Source of the DNA: an uncultured Mycoplasmatota bacterium | GTDB taxonomy: Bacteria > Bacillota_I > Bacilli_A > RF39 > UBA660 | Assembly (NCBI GenBank): GCA_900542735.1 | Contig: UQOS01000025.1 | Span: 1 to 17,292 of the forward strand | DNA length: 17,292 bases | Reading direction: 5' to 3' | Shown: one piece after another, positions 1 through 6,454 of the stretch | How positions within the stretch are numbered: the stretch's first letter is position 1 | How the letters are laid out: each line of letters opens with the position of its first letter | Program-made: the position numbers and the translations under genes | Notes under the pieces: generated by a model | Database searches by the model: none | Seen by the model: only the letters and a program-made list of their open reading frames with translations | What the model was told of the DNA's origin: nothing

Positions 1-1
1 A

Positions 2-85
2 CTATCGGAATTTAAGCCTATGGAGAATAGAGGGTACTCTATCTATGAAGTAGGAAACTTGGAAGGCAACGACCAAGGCGAATAA
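2..85 (+). CDS. C-terminal tail of an unidentified gene, cut by window edge (possibly transposase)
   Basis: An open frame enters from the left edge and ends in TAA at 83-85, giving 27 residues that include LSEFKPMENRGY and end in GNDQGE. The stretch is visibly richer in G and C than its surroundings, so it may have been transferred. A KPVE-like tail is found near the C-terminus of some TnpB-type proteins of IS200/IS605 elements, and a palindrome follows the stop directly. This is weak evidence. The identity is a guess and the reading frame itself is only moderately certain. Confidence 0.3.
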   Translation, partial: LSEFKPMENRGYSIYEVGNLEGNDQGE

Positions 86-103
86 AAATTTTAATTTTTA
101 TTC
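80..103. terminator. Perfect AT-rich palindrome, possible bidirectional terminator
   Basis: An 11-base arm (GAATAAAAATT) and its exact reverse complement are separated by two bases. It overlaps the stop of the left-edge frame and the end of the minus-strand zinc-ribbon-like frame, so it could end transcripts from both sides. The stem is almost entirely A-T and therefore weak. It could also be the end structure of a mobile element. Confidence 0.4.
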
Positions 104-288
104 TTTTGTTCTTGAAACTTTATATTATTCCATTTATAAAAAGAACTTTTGTTATTCTTGAGTTTACAGCAATTATAACAGAAGTTTTTTTGATTATCTT
201 TTACTTGTATACATTGTAAACAAGTATATTTTTCTTTCTTTTTATAAAGAATTATAATATAATATAGCCAATTTCGATAAATTACGAC
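91..288 (-). other. Start-less minus-strand reading frame with a zinc-ribbon-like Cys pattern
   Basis: On the minus strand a frame stays open for 65 codons and ends in TAA at 93-91. It contains a CLQC motif and, about 14 residues later, CYNC followed directly by another Cys. This is the spacing of a small zinc ribbon, and the surroundings are lysine- and asparagine-rich. There is no ATG, GTG or TTG start and no ribosome-binding site, and the upstream end is a stop at 291-289. It is most likely a degraded piece of a gene whose C-terminus was a zinc ribbon. Chance cannot be excluded in such AT-rich DNA. Confidence 0.22.
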
Positions 289-326
289 TTAATTGAATTA
301 ATTTATAGGTAATGTGAGGGGTTATA

Positions 327-1202
327 ATGGAAAATGACATTATTAAAAAGAGGACAGAAGAAGTAATTAATTTTATAAGCTATAGAGAAACTAATGATTT
401 TAGATATGATTATGTGAAAGCTTTTTTGATTGAATTAATACCATTTAGAAATACTAATGATTTATATAGTGAAATGGCTTTGTTTAATCAAAAATATGGA
501 AAAAATATTACCCAATATAGTGATCTAATTATTTATATATGTAGAGAAGTTTTTCCTCAATATGATAGTAGTTGGATAAAAGATTTTTTAAATATGTATA
601 GAATCAATAATTTTTCATTTTCTAAAGATGGTAGTTGGCTTTTGGGAAATAATGTTAAATATAAAGAAGAAGAAATCTCATTATATGAAGAAAAATTAAA
701 AGAAGTCTATTTCACTTCATTAAATGATAATATAGAGATATTGGGTTATTATGCAGAGTATCTTGTAAAAAAATATTTAGCTAATCACCAAGATAAGTAT
801 TCTTTCTTTAAATGGGTGTCTCAAGATATAGGTGATGGACTGGGTTATGATTTTATTGCTTATAATAATGTAACCAAAAAATGGAATTATATTGAAGTAA
901 AGTCAAAAGCTAGTAGTTATGATACAGTACTTTCTTATAATGAAACCAAAAAATTGTCTTCTATCAATAGTAATGATTTAGATGAAGAATATATTGTTTT
1001 CTGGGTTTCTTTGGTATTAAATAAAGACCACTTAGAACATGATATTGTAGAATATTATACGGATTCTGAAAATAAAAATCCTAGATGTGAATCGTCAATT
1101 ACAAAATCAAATCATATTATATTTCACTCCTTTGATGCACAAGAAGAGGATAAAAAAGAAGTAAACGGCAAAGCCTATAAAAAAATAATTAACTTCTTTT
1201 AA
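327..1202 (+). CDS. DUF3883 domain protein, predicted PD-(D/E)xK nuclease
   Basis: This 291-residue protein has a mostly helical, unrecognised N-terminal half. Its C-terminal half (about 138-235) fits DUF3883, a PD-(D/E)xK nuclease-like domain common in restriction and defence proteins. Visible motifs are a helix with Glu144 (GYYAEYL), Asp175 in GYDF, and Glu190-x-Lys192 in YIEVKSK, the expected metal-binding and catalytic set. SYNET at 203-207 matches the conserved Asn-Glu that follows the core. GAGGGG at 316-321 precedes the ATG by five bases. The next gene starts 59 bases downstream, and both appear to form one accessory unit. The nuclease assignment is inferred from motifs. The target (DNA or RNA, foreign or self) cannot be read from the sequence. 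Confidence 0.72.
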   Translation: MENDIIKKRTEEVINFISYRETNDFRYDYVKAFLIELIPFRNTNDLYSEMALFNQKYGKNITQYSDLIIYICREVFPQYDSSWIKDFLNMYRINNFSFSKDGSWLLGNNVKYKEEEISLYEEKLKEVYFTSLNDNIEILGYYAEYLVKKYLANHQDKYSFFKWVSQDIGDGLGYDFIAYNNVTKKWNYIEVKSKASSYDTVLSYNETKKLSSINSNDLDEEYIVFWVSLVLNKDHLEHDIVEYYTDSENKNPRCESSITKSNHIIFHSFDAQEEDKKEVNGKAYKKIINFF

Positions 1203-1261
1203 TTTTTTAAAGTATAACTTGTTCGTTATAGTAATTATTAAATATTTCAGGAGGCTTTTTA

Positions 1262-2101
1262 ATGGAAAGATATTATAAAATAGGTCAATATATTAATACA
1301 GTAGAAGATAATGATAATTTTTTTAGAAATTATTATTTTCATTCAATCATTGATTTGAATTTAGTGAAATTAGATTATATTTTAAAATATGGAATATTAT
1401 CACGAAAAGAAATTGAAAAGTTAAAATTATTATCATTTTATGTGCATAGTATCAAAAGTTATGAGTGTAAAAATGGTATGAATTATATTTCTTTAGTTGA
1501 TTATGATAAATTGTATAGAGTAAAGTTTGAAAAAAGTCCAACTTTTTCTCAATTTTTTGAAGCTTTTTCATTGCACACCTTAACCTCCTTATCGTTAATG
1601 ATTAATAGAAATACCAAAGTTAATGAAGTTGGAGTTTTAGAATCGTGTTTTGATGATGAAGTGTTCGCTACTGAAAAAATTAATACAGAAAATATTATGG
1701 GTATCATACTTCCAGAACATTTGACAAATAAGAAATTAAAAGACATTTCCTTTTTACCGGGTGATGAATACTGTTATACCATTAAAGCTATAAATCATCT
1801 TCTAGACAGTTTAGAAATATATTTTGGTAAAAAAATAAATAGAGAAGAATTATTATTAAGTGTAGAGCAAGCATGGAATATTGCCTATGAATCAGAACGC
1901 CCATCAATAACAGCAGCGGTCAGGGAACAAAGAAAAAGATATGGTATAGATATGAGAGATATTTTGTCTTTAATAATTCATGAATTATGGGAAGATAAAA
2001 CCGGTATAACTGATCCCACTTACTTAGCAATAATAAAGTATTTAAATAAAGATTTACCAGTTTATGAAATTGGACAAAAAGAGTTAGTTAAAAAATTTTA
2101 A
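1262..2101 (+). CDS. Unknown protein with ADP-ribosyltransferase-like features
   Basis: The protein has 279 residues. It is not firmly recognised, but the order of motifs resembles ADP-ribosyltransferase-fold (DarT/RNA 2'-phosphotransferase-like) proteins. An early FHS (His27) leads to a helix and LKYGILSRKE (41-50), like the 'His ... sIl..GIlS' opening. Later DDEVF (131-135, candidate catalytic Glu133) is followed by ENIMGIILPE (143-152), like the 'deVf...I...nI.gI.ip' segment. The C-terminal ~100 residues are charged and helical, with no clear family. AGGAGG at 1249-1254, seven bases before the ATG, gives a strong start. The gene lies behind the DUF3883 nuclease gene in the same direction, probably co-transcribed. 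If the fold is right, it would modify protein or nucleic acid using NAD+. A structure prediction would decide. Confidence 0.4.
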   Translation: MERYYKIGQYINTVEDNDNFFRNYYFHSIIDLNLVKLDYILKYGILSRKEIEKLKLLSFYVHSIKSYECKNGMNYISLVDYDKLYRVKFEKSPTFSQFFEAFSLHTLTSLSLMINRNTKVNEVGVLESCFDDEVFATEKINTENIMGIILPEHLTNKKLKDISFLPGDEYCYTIKAINHLLDSLEIYFGKKINREELLLSVEQAWNIAYESERPSITAAVREQRKRYGIDMRDILSLIIHELWEDKTGITDPTYLAIIKYLNKDLPVYEIGQKELVKKF

Positions 2102-2403
2102 TAACTATTAATATTTAAATTAAAGTGTTTAGAAACATAAACAAACAAGGTTATTGCAACTTATGAAATTGATAAAGAAGTCAGAAACTTAATAAAAAAA
2201 TAACATACAGAGTTTTTTATATTTAAATTGGGCATAAAAAGCCATTTGGTGAAAATAAATAAAAATTTGTAAATATAATTAATAATTATTTTAAATAAAA
2301 CAAAATTTATAGTAAAATTAATAGAGAAGTGCTAAATTAAGTCTATAAAATTATATATTACTCACAAATGAGATATATAAAGATTGGATTGAAATAAAGG
2401 TAA
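2102..2403. other. Gene-free, degraded AT-rich stretch
   Basis: No intact gene is visible in this gap of about 300 bases. One frame, 2141-2203, is open for 20 codons before TAA and reads TNKVIATYEIDKEVRNLIKK. It looks protein-like but has no start, so it may be the tail of a lost gene. The remainder is dense in stops in every frame, consistent with decay or an insertion boundary before the truncated metallophosphoesterase. Confidence 0.35.
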
Positions 2404-2811
2404 GTAAATAATGAATCGTCAATAAATTTAATAGGTATAGATGATCCAAGAATGGCTCACGAAAGTTTTATATCAGATTCTGAAATAGTAAAAGTGGAAT
2501 TAGATAATACAAAATATAATGGAGATAAATATAATATATTATTATCCCATAGACCAGAATTATTTGATACCTATGTCGAAAAGAAAATAGATTTAATATT
2601 AACCGGACACGCTCATGGTGGACAAATAAGAATTCCATTTATAGGTGGTATTGTTGCACCAAATCAAGGATTTTTCCCTAAATATACAAGTGGAGTAATT
2701 GAAAAAAATAAGACTACTATGGTAGTGAGCAGAGGAATTGGAAATAGTATTATACCATTTAGAATAAATAACAGACCAGAATTAGTAGTTATAACATTAT
2801 ACAATAAGTAA
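2404..2811 (+). pseudogene. Metallophosphoesterase (YkuE-like), 5'-truncated
   Basis: The frame carries the C-terminal half of a calcineurin-like metallophosphoesterase. It has LIGIDDP, then LLSHRPELFD with one metal-binding His, then the signature GHAHGGQI followed by RIPFIGG. The N-terminal half, which normally supplies DxH, GD and GNH metal ligands, is missing. Homologous residues (for example LIGIDDP) lie upstream of the first ATG at 2452 and continue back to a stop at 2401-2403, so that ATG is internal to the old gene. There is no ribosome-binding site before 2452. With half of the metal centre gone, it is unlikely to be an active enzyme. The stop sits four bases before the first copied rbgA 5' end, so this may be what remains of an older neighbour or cassette gene. 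Confidence 0.75.
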
Positions 2812-2814
2812 AAG

Positions 2815-2934
2815 ACAAATTGTAAAAAAGGAAGTGATAAATAATGGATATGTACCAAAAAAGAAAAAAAAGACAAGAAATAAAAAATAGTTAAAATCAA
2901 AAAGAAACACAAAATCAAATAAATATAAACTGGT
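2815..2934 (+). repeat. Decayed copy A of the rbgA 5' end
   Basis: This stretch matches 6455-6571, the region of the ribosome-binding site and first codons of intact rbgA. Both share ACAARTTGTAAAAA, GGAAGTGAT and an ATG (here 2844) opening MDMYQKRK. After that the copy drifts, has a stop at 2892-2894, and still ends in codons for ININW, parallel to GINWY in the intact gene. Similarity fades at TGGTA (2931-2935). The short frame 2844-2894 would encode only 16 residues. This is a relic of an earlier rbgA start region, displaced when DNA was inserted downstream of it. Confidence 0.8.
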
Positions 2935-2962
2935 AAATAATGACTTATATAAACTTTCGTTT

Positions 2963-3000
2963 AAGCCCTTACTTTATAAGGCTTTTAATTAAATTTTTTT
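2963..3000 (+). terminator. Hairpin with T-rich tail after rbgA copy A
   Basis: AAGCC (2963-2967) pairs with GGCTT (2980-2984). TTA/TAA pairs inside with one bulged C, and a run of T follows (TTTTAATTAAATTTTTTT). It would end transcripts arriving from the upstream genes before the RhuM pair. A hairpin of the same plan (CC-C-TTA...TAA-GG) lies at the same distance from the break after copy B. Confidence 0.5.
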
Positions 3001-3025
3001 ACATTTCTTAGATAGAATTTATAAA
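2998..3025 (+). promoter_or_regulatory. Candidate promoter of the RhuM/metalloprotease pair
   Basis: TTTACA (2998-3003) is one base from the -35 consensus. A 16-base spacer leads to TATAAA (3020-3025), one base from the -10 consensus. The RhuM start lies about 70 bases downstream. TTTACA also recurs at the matching place after copy B. In AT-rich DNA, chance matches are common. Confidence 0.45.
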
Positions 3026-3093
3026 AGAATTTAAAAAGGATGGTAACTACGATTTATTGAAAACTAATATTTCAGACAAAGGAGATGATAACA

Positions 3094-4119
3094 ATGGCAA
3101 AAGATTTAATAATTAGAAGTAGTACTGAAGAATTTATAACATTTAAACTTCAAGAAAAAGATAAAGGCATTCAAGTTAGATATGAAAATGAGACTTTATG
3201 GATGACACAAAAAGCTATGGCAGAATTATTCGATGTTGAACAACCTGCAATAGCAAAACACCTTATAAATATATATAATGAAAATGAATTAGATAAAGAT
3301 TCAACTTATTCCAAAATGGAATTAGTTCAAAAAGAAGGAACTAGAAATGTTAAAAGAAATGTTGAATTTTATAATTTAGATGCTATAATTTCTGTTGGAT
3401 ATAGAGTGAATTCTATAAGGGCTACTCAATTTAGAAGATGGGCAACAAATATACTAAAAACTTTTACTATTCAAGGATATGTATTAGATAAAGAAAGAAT
3501 GAAAAACGGCTCTTTTATTGACAAAGATTATTTTGAAAAATTATTAGAAGAAATAAGAGAAATAAGATTATCTGAAAGAAGATTTTATCAAAAAGTAACT
3601 GATATTTATGCTACAAGTATGGATTATGACCCAAAATCTCCAGTATCAATTAATTTTTTTAAAAAAGTACAAAATAAAATGCATTATTCTGTATCTAAAC
3701 AAACGGCTGCTGAAATTATATATAATAGAGTAGATTCAGAAAAAGAACACATGGGACTGACTTCTTGGAAAAAATCTTCTAATGGAAAGATAATGGAATC
3801 TGATGTTATAATTGCAAAAAATTATTTATCTAAAGATGAAATAAAAGATTTAGAGGGAATAGTTAGTGCTTTTTTAGAAATAGCAGAAAATAGAGCTAGA
3901 AGACATATTCCAATGACCATGGAAGATTGGGTTAACTTAATAGATAAATATTTATTACTTGATGATAGGGATATATTAAAAGATGCTGGAAAAATATCAC
4001 ATGAGATTGATTGTGATAAAGCATTAACAGAATTTGAAAAATATAGAATAAAACAAGACAAATTATATAAGTCGGATTTTGATTTATTGCTAGAAGAAAG
4101 TGCAAATGGTGATGAATAA
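3094..4119 (+). CDS. rhuM: RhuM family protein
   Basis: This protein of 341 residues matches the RhuM family, named from Salmonella pathogenicity island 3. An N-terminal domain of DNA-binding character holds LWMTQKAMAELFDVEQPAIAKH, the typical helix-turn-helix-like opening. NVEFYNLDAIISVGYRVNS and ATQFRRWATNILKTF follow, the family's most conserved core. The C-terminal part is helical and charged. The start is set at the ATG at 3094, since GGAG at 3081-3084 is nine bases upstream. A second in-frame ATG at 3085 touches that site and is a poor choice. The next gene begins directly after the stop, so the two are translationally coupled. RhuM proteins are usual on mobile islands. Their molecular function is not settled, and a DNA-binding or regulatory role is only inferred. 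Confidence 0.88.
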   Translation: MAKDLIIRSSTEEFITFKLQEKDKGIQVRYENETLWMTQKAMAELFDVEQPAIAKHLINIYNENELDKDSTYSKMELVQKEGTRNVKRNVEFYNLDAIISVGYRVNSIRATQFRRWATNILKTFTIQGYVLDKERMKNGSFIDKDYFEKLLEEIREIRLSERRFYQKVTDIYATSMDYDPKSPVSINFFKKVQNKMHYSVSKQTAAEIIYNRVDSEKEHMGLTSWKKSSNGKIMESDVIIAKNYLSKDEIKDLEGIVSAFLEIAENRARRHIPMTMEDWVNLIDKYLLLDDRDILKDAGKISHEIDCDKALTEFEKYRIKQDKLYKSDFDLLLEESANGDE

Positions 4120-4929
4120 ATGGTAATATATAATTTATGTAAAGATTTCTTCAATGTTGATGAAAAAAATATTAAGGAATTGCTTTTAAATTATTTTCAT
4201 AATGAATTATTAGATAAAATATATTTTATACCCAAAAAAGTTGATAAAAAATTGATTGTAAATAAAGTAAATGATTCTATTTTTTTAGATAAAGTAATAA
4301 GTACAATTTCATGTTATAAAAATAAAAACATTGAAAATATAATTCATAATAAAATAAAAAAATTTGAATTAGATACATCTTATAGATTAGGTGGTGTGCA
4401 ATTATATGTGATAATTGGACTTGATACAACGACTATATATTCTATTAAATATAATGATGAAGATGTTACTGTTTTGTTGCTTGAATCAACAAATGGTTTA
4501 GAAGAAAATCTCGATATATTGCTTGCTCATGAATTTACTCATTTTATTCGAAAACAAATTTTTAAAAATGATATTTTTGAAAACTCGATAGGAGAGAGAT
4601 TTATAGTTGAAGGTATAGGATGTAACTATTCAAGAGAAATTGTTCCTAACAAAGATGACTATATATATTGCATAGTAAATAAAGAAACTGTTGATTGGGT
4701 TAAAAAAAATATAGAAAAAATTGAAGTACATATGAAAGATAAAATTTATTCTAATGAATTAATGAGTGATTATTTTTATATGTATTCGGACAAAAATAAA
4801 ACTGGTATTTTGCCAAGATCTGGATATGTTTATGGATATTTAAAAGTTAAGGAGTACTTAACAAAAAACAACTTAAAAGTAAAAGATATTTTAAGTATTG
4901 AATGGTACAAAATATTAGGTATAAAATAG
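4120..4929 (+). CDS. Predicted zinc metalloprotease, DUF2268-like
   Basis: The 269-residue protein carries a gluzincin-type motif: HEFTH at 137-141 (zinc ligands His137 and His141, catalytic Glu138). VEGIG follows, and its Glu164 is the likely third ligand. The layout of a variable N-terminal half, an AHExxH segment in the middle and a late GYVYGYLKVKEYL segment resembles DUF2268, predicted Zn-dependent proteases. There is no signal peptide or membrane segment, so it should act in the cytoplasm. The ATG follows the RhuM stop with no gap. GGTGAT at 4109-4114 can serve as ribosome-binding site, so translation is probably coupled. The pairing suggests a joint function, for example cleavage of a repressor or of RhuM, but this is inference. 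The family call is moderate; the metalloprotease motif itself is clear. Confidence 0.62.
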   Translation: MVIYNLCKDFFNVDEKNIKELLLNYFHNELLDKIYFIPKKVDKKLIVNKVNDSIFLDKVISTISCYKNKNIENIIHNKIKKFELDTSYRLGGVQLYVIIGLDTTTIYSIKYNDEDVTVLLLESTNGLEENLDILLAHEFTHFIRKQIFKNDIFENSIGERFIVEGIGCNYSREIVPNKDDYIYCIVNKETVDWVKKNIEKIEVHMKDKIYSNELMSDYFYMYSDKNKTGILPRSGYVYGYLKVKEYLTKNNLKVKDILSIEWYKILGIK

Positions 4930-4935
4930 TAAATT

Positions 4936-4996
4936 AGGAAGTGATAAAAATGACAAAAAAAGAAAAAAGTTTTACATCAGTCGGAATTAACTGGTA
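4936..4996 (+). repeat. Decayed copy B of the rbgA 5' end
   Basis: This copy begins with AGGAAGTGAT, the rbgA-type ribosome-binding site, and an ATG at 4950. It then encodes MTKKEKSFTSVGINWY. From AGTTTT through TGGTA it differs from intact rbgA at only one base in about 29, and 22 consecutive bases ending at TGGTA are identical. Compared with the intact gene, the first ~14 codons are missing or replaced. After TGGTA the match to rbgA fades, and the frame stops at 5022-5024. Only seven bases separate the metalloprotease stop from the start of this copy. Confidence 0.88.
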
Positions 4997-5025
4997 TATA
5001 CCACCTTATGGAAAATCCTATTAAA

Positions 5026-5043
5026 TCCCTTATAAATAAAGGA
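5026..5043 (+). other. Hairpin after rbgA copy B, parallel to the one after copy A
   Basis: TCC-C-TTA (5026-5032) pairs with TAA-A-GGA (5037-5043) around a four-base loop, with one C/A mismatch. No proper T-run follows directly, so termination is doubtful. It begins 30 bases past the TGGTA break, and the hairpin after copy A begins 29 bases past its break. About 26 of the 40 ungapped bases from GGTA through CCCTTA agree between the two sites. TTTTTACATTT follows both hairpins about 20 bases later. Confidence 0.4.
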
Positions 5044-5160
5044 AAAGATATTTAATGCTTTTTACATTTTATCGCTTCTTTTTAGAAAAAAATATTAAAA
5101 AGTTGAGGTAATGGGGACATAAGGAAAACTTTAATATAATTAATAGAAATGGAGGTAGCA

Positions 5161-6015
5161 ATGAAGATAATTGAAAATAAATATTCTAACAATACTTTTG
5201 AAAATATAAAACATATTGATGATTATGGAAATGAATATTGGTATGCACGTGAATTGCAAAAAGTATTGAAATACAAGGATTGGAGAAATTTTCAAAAAGT
5301 AATAGATAAAGCAGTTTTATCAGCAAATAATAGTGTTTCAAATGAAGAAGATTGGGTTGTTGAAGTCAACAAGCCAATAAAAACTGGTAAAGGTAAAGAA
5401 GAATTTATTAAAGACTATAAACTTTCAAGATATATATGTTATTTAATAGTGCAAAATGCTGATCCAAGCAAAGAAGTTGTTGCTTTAGGACAAACATATT
5501 TTGCTATTCAAACAAGAAAACAAGAAATAACAGAACAAGAATATGATTCTTTATCAGATGATGAAAAAAGATTTTATCAAAGAAAATTAACAAAACAAGG
5601 TAATTATACTTTGCAAAGAGTTGCTTCTGCAGCAGGTGTTAAAAATATGGCTGAGTTTCATAATGCAGGGTATAAAGGTTTATATAATGGAGAAACAGCT
5701 GATGATATTTTTAAAAGAAAAAAATTACGCTATAGAGAAGATATTTTAGATAATATGAATGAAGATGAATTAGTTGCTAATTTATTTAGAATAAATCAAA
5801 CAAAGCAAAAACTTTTAAAAGACAATGTACAAGATGAAAAAGAAGCAAAAGCTGTACATTATGAAGTTGGTCAAAAAGTTAGAAAAGCAATTGCAGATAT
5901 TGGTGGAATGATGCCCGAAGAAATGCCAACACCTAAAAAGAGCTTAAAAGAATTAGAAAAAGAAAAGAAAAAATTAGAAATAAAAGAGCAAAAGAAACTT
6001 GATGAAATAAAATAG
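5161..6015 (+). CDS. dinD: DinD-like protein (DNA-damage-inducible protein D family)
   Basis: This protein of 284 residues matches DinD. The opening FENIKHIDDYGNEYWYARELQKVLKY is the BRO-N-like start of the family. DYKLSRYICYLIVQNADPSKEVVALGQTYFAIQTRKQE follows and is its hallmark. The C-terminal part ends in a highly charged Lys/Glu helix. The ATG at 5161 is chosen because GGAGG (5151-5155) precedes it by five bases; an upstream ATG at 5149 overlaps that site. In Escherichia coli dinD is LexA-controlled and the protein inhibits RecA filaments. No LexA-type operator is apparent here. A TATAAT lies at 5135-5140 but lacks a good -35. The gene starts the second cassette, 23 bases before the acetyltransferase gene. 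Confidence 0.88.
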   Translation: MKIIENKYSNNTFENIKHIDDYGNEYWYARELQKVLKYKDWRNFQKVIDKAVLSANNSVSNEEDWVVEVNKPIKTGKGKEEFIKDYKLSRYICYLIVQNADPSKEVVALGQTYFAIQTRKQEITEQEYDSLSDDEKRFYQRKLTKQGNYTLQRVASAAGVKNMAEFHNAGYKGLYNGETADDIFKRKKLRYREDILDNMNEDELVANLFRINQTKQKLLKDNVQDEKEAKAVHYEVGQKVRKAIADIGGMMPEEMPTPKKSLKELEKEKKKLEIKEQKKLDEIK

Positions 6016-6024
6016 TAATTTATA

Positions 6025-6032
6025 GGGGGGGG
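6025..6032 (+). promoter_or_regulatory. Run of eight G overlapping the ribosome-binding site of the GNAT gene
   Basis: Eight consecutive G lie six bases before a GTG start and form its Shine-Dalgarno region. A G8 run is striking in DNA this rich in A and T. Slippage in the run would change the spacing or strength of the site and so could vary expression. The run itself is seen directly; variation is only inferred. Confidence 0.45.
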
Positions 6033-6038
6033 AAAATA

Positions 6039-6443
6039 GTGGAATTTATTGAGTATGATAATAACAGTTTAATTAATTTTTATATAGAAAATAGATTAGA
6101 ATTTGATGAAAACAAAAATTATTTTGGAACTAATGTAAAATCATTTGTTATAGTAGAAAACAAAAAAATAAAAGGAGCAGTATCTATTTCATTATATAAA
6201 GATAAGAACTTTATTGAAGCATTAGCGGTAGATGAAAAATGTAGACGTAAAGGTTATGGAAAAATATTATTAGAGAAAGCTATAAAAGAATTAGGAAAAC
6301 CAGTATATACAATTTCAAAAGTAGATGAGTTTTATCTTAAAAATGGATTTGTTTATGATAATGCAGATCTAATAGATAAAGAATGTAAAACTTGTGAAGA
6401 ATATAATGTTACTTGTTTTCCAAAAGTGGTAGTATATAAGTAG
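6039..6443 (+). CDS. GNAT family N-acetyltransferase
   Basis: The 134-residue protein has the acetyl-CoA binding motif of the GNAT fold. EALAVDEKCRRKGYGKILLEK (60-80) carries the R-x-x-G-x-G signature at Arg69-Gly74, after a strand pair (SFVIVE and KGAVSISLY). The C-terminus holds three cysteines in CKTCEEYNVTC (116-126), seen in some GNAT proteins and perhaps metal-binding. Start: GTG at 6039 behind the poly-G site; no in-frame ATG precedes it. The gene follows dinD after 23 bases and ends 12 bases before the rbgA repeat. The substrate is unknown. Acetylation of a small molecule or a protein is equally possible. Confidence 0.8.
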   Translation: MEFIEYDNNSLINFYIENRLEFDENKNYFGTNVKSFVIVENKKIKGAVSISLYKDKNFIEALAVDEKCRRKGYGKILLEKAIKELGKPVYTISKVDEFYLKNGFVYDNADLIDKECKTCEEYNVTCFPKVVVYK

Positions 6444-6454
6444 TTATATAAATT

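Noticed and set aside
1211..1232. TATAAC/GTTATA hairpin between the nuclease gene and the ART-like gene
   Set aside because: The stem is only six A-T-rich pairs and no T-run follows, so neither terminator nor operator can be supported.
1549..1746. Minus-strand reading frame within the ART-like gene
   Set aside because: It is a shadow of a well-supported + strand gene, with no ribosome-binding site or recognisable domain. The same applies to minus-strand frames in tdk, ppdK, RhuM and the metallophosphoesterase.
2395..2413. AAAGGTAAGTAAATAATG looks like a fourth rbgA start-region copy
   Set aside because: The likeness is confined to a short AT-rich stretch and no MDMYQ-type codons follow; the bases also fit the metallophosphoesterase frame.
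3085..3093. Upstream ATG for RhuM (adds three residues)
   Set aside because: It touches the GGAG ribosome-binding site with no spacing; the ATG at 3094 has a nine-base spacer.
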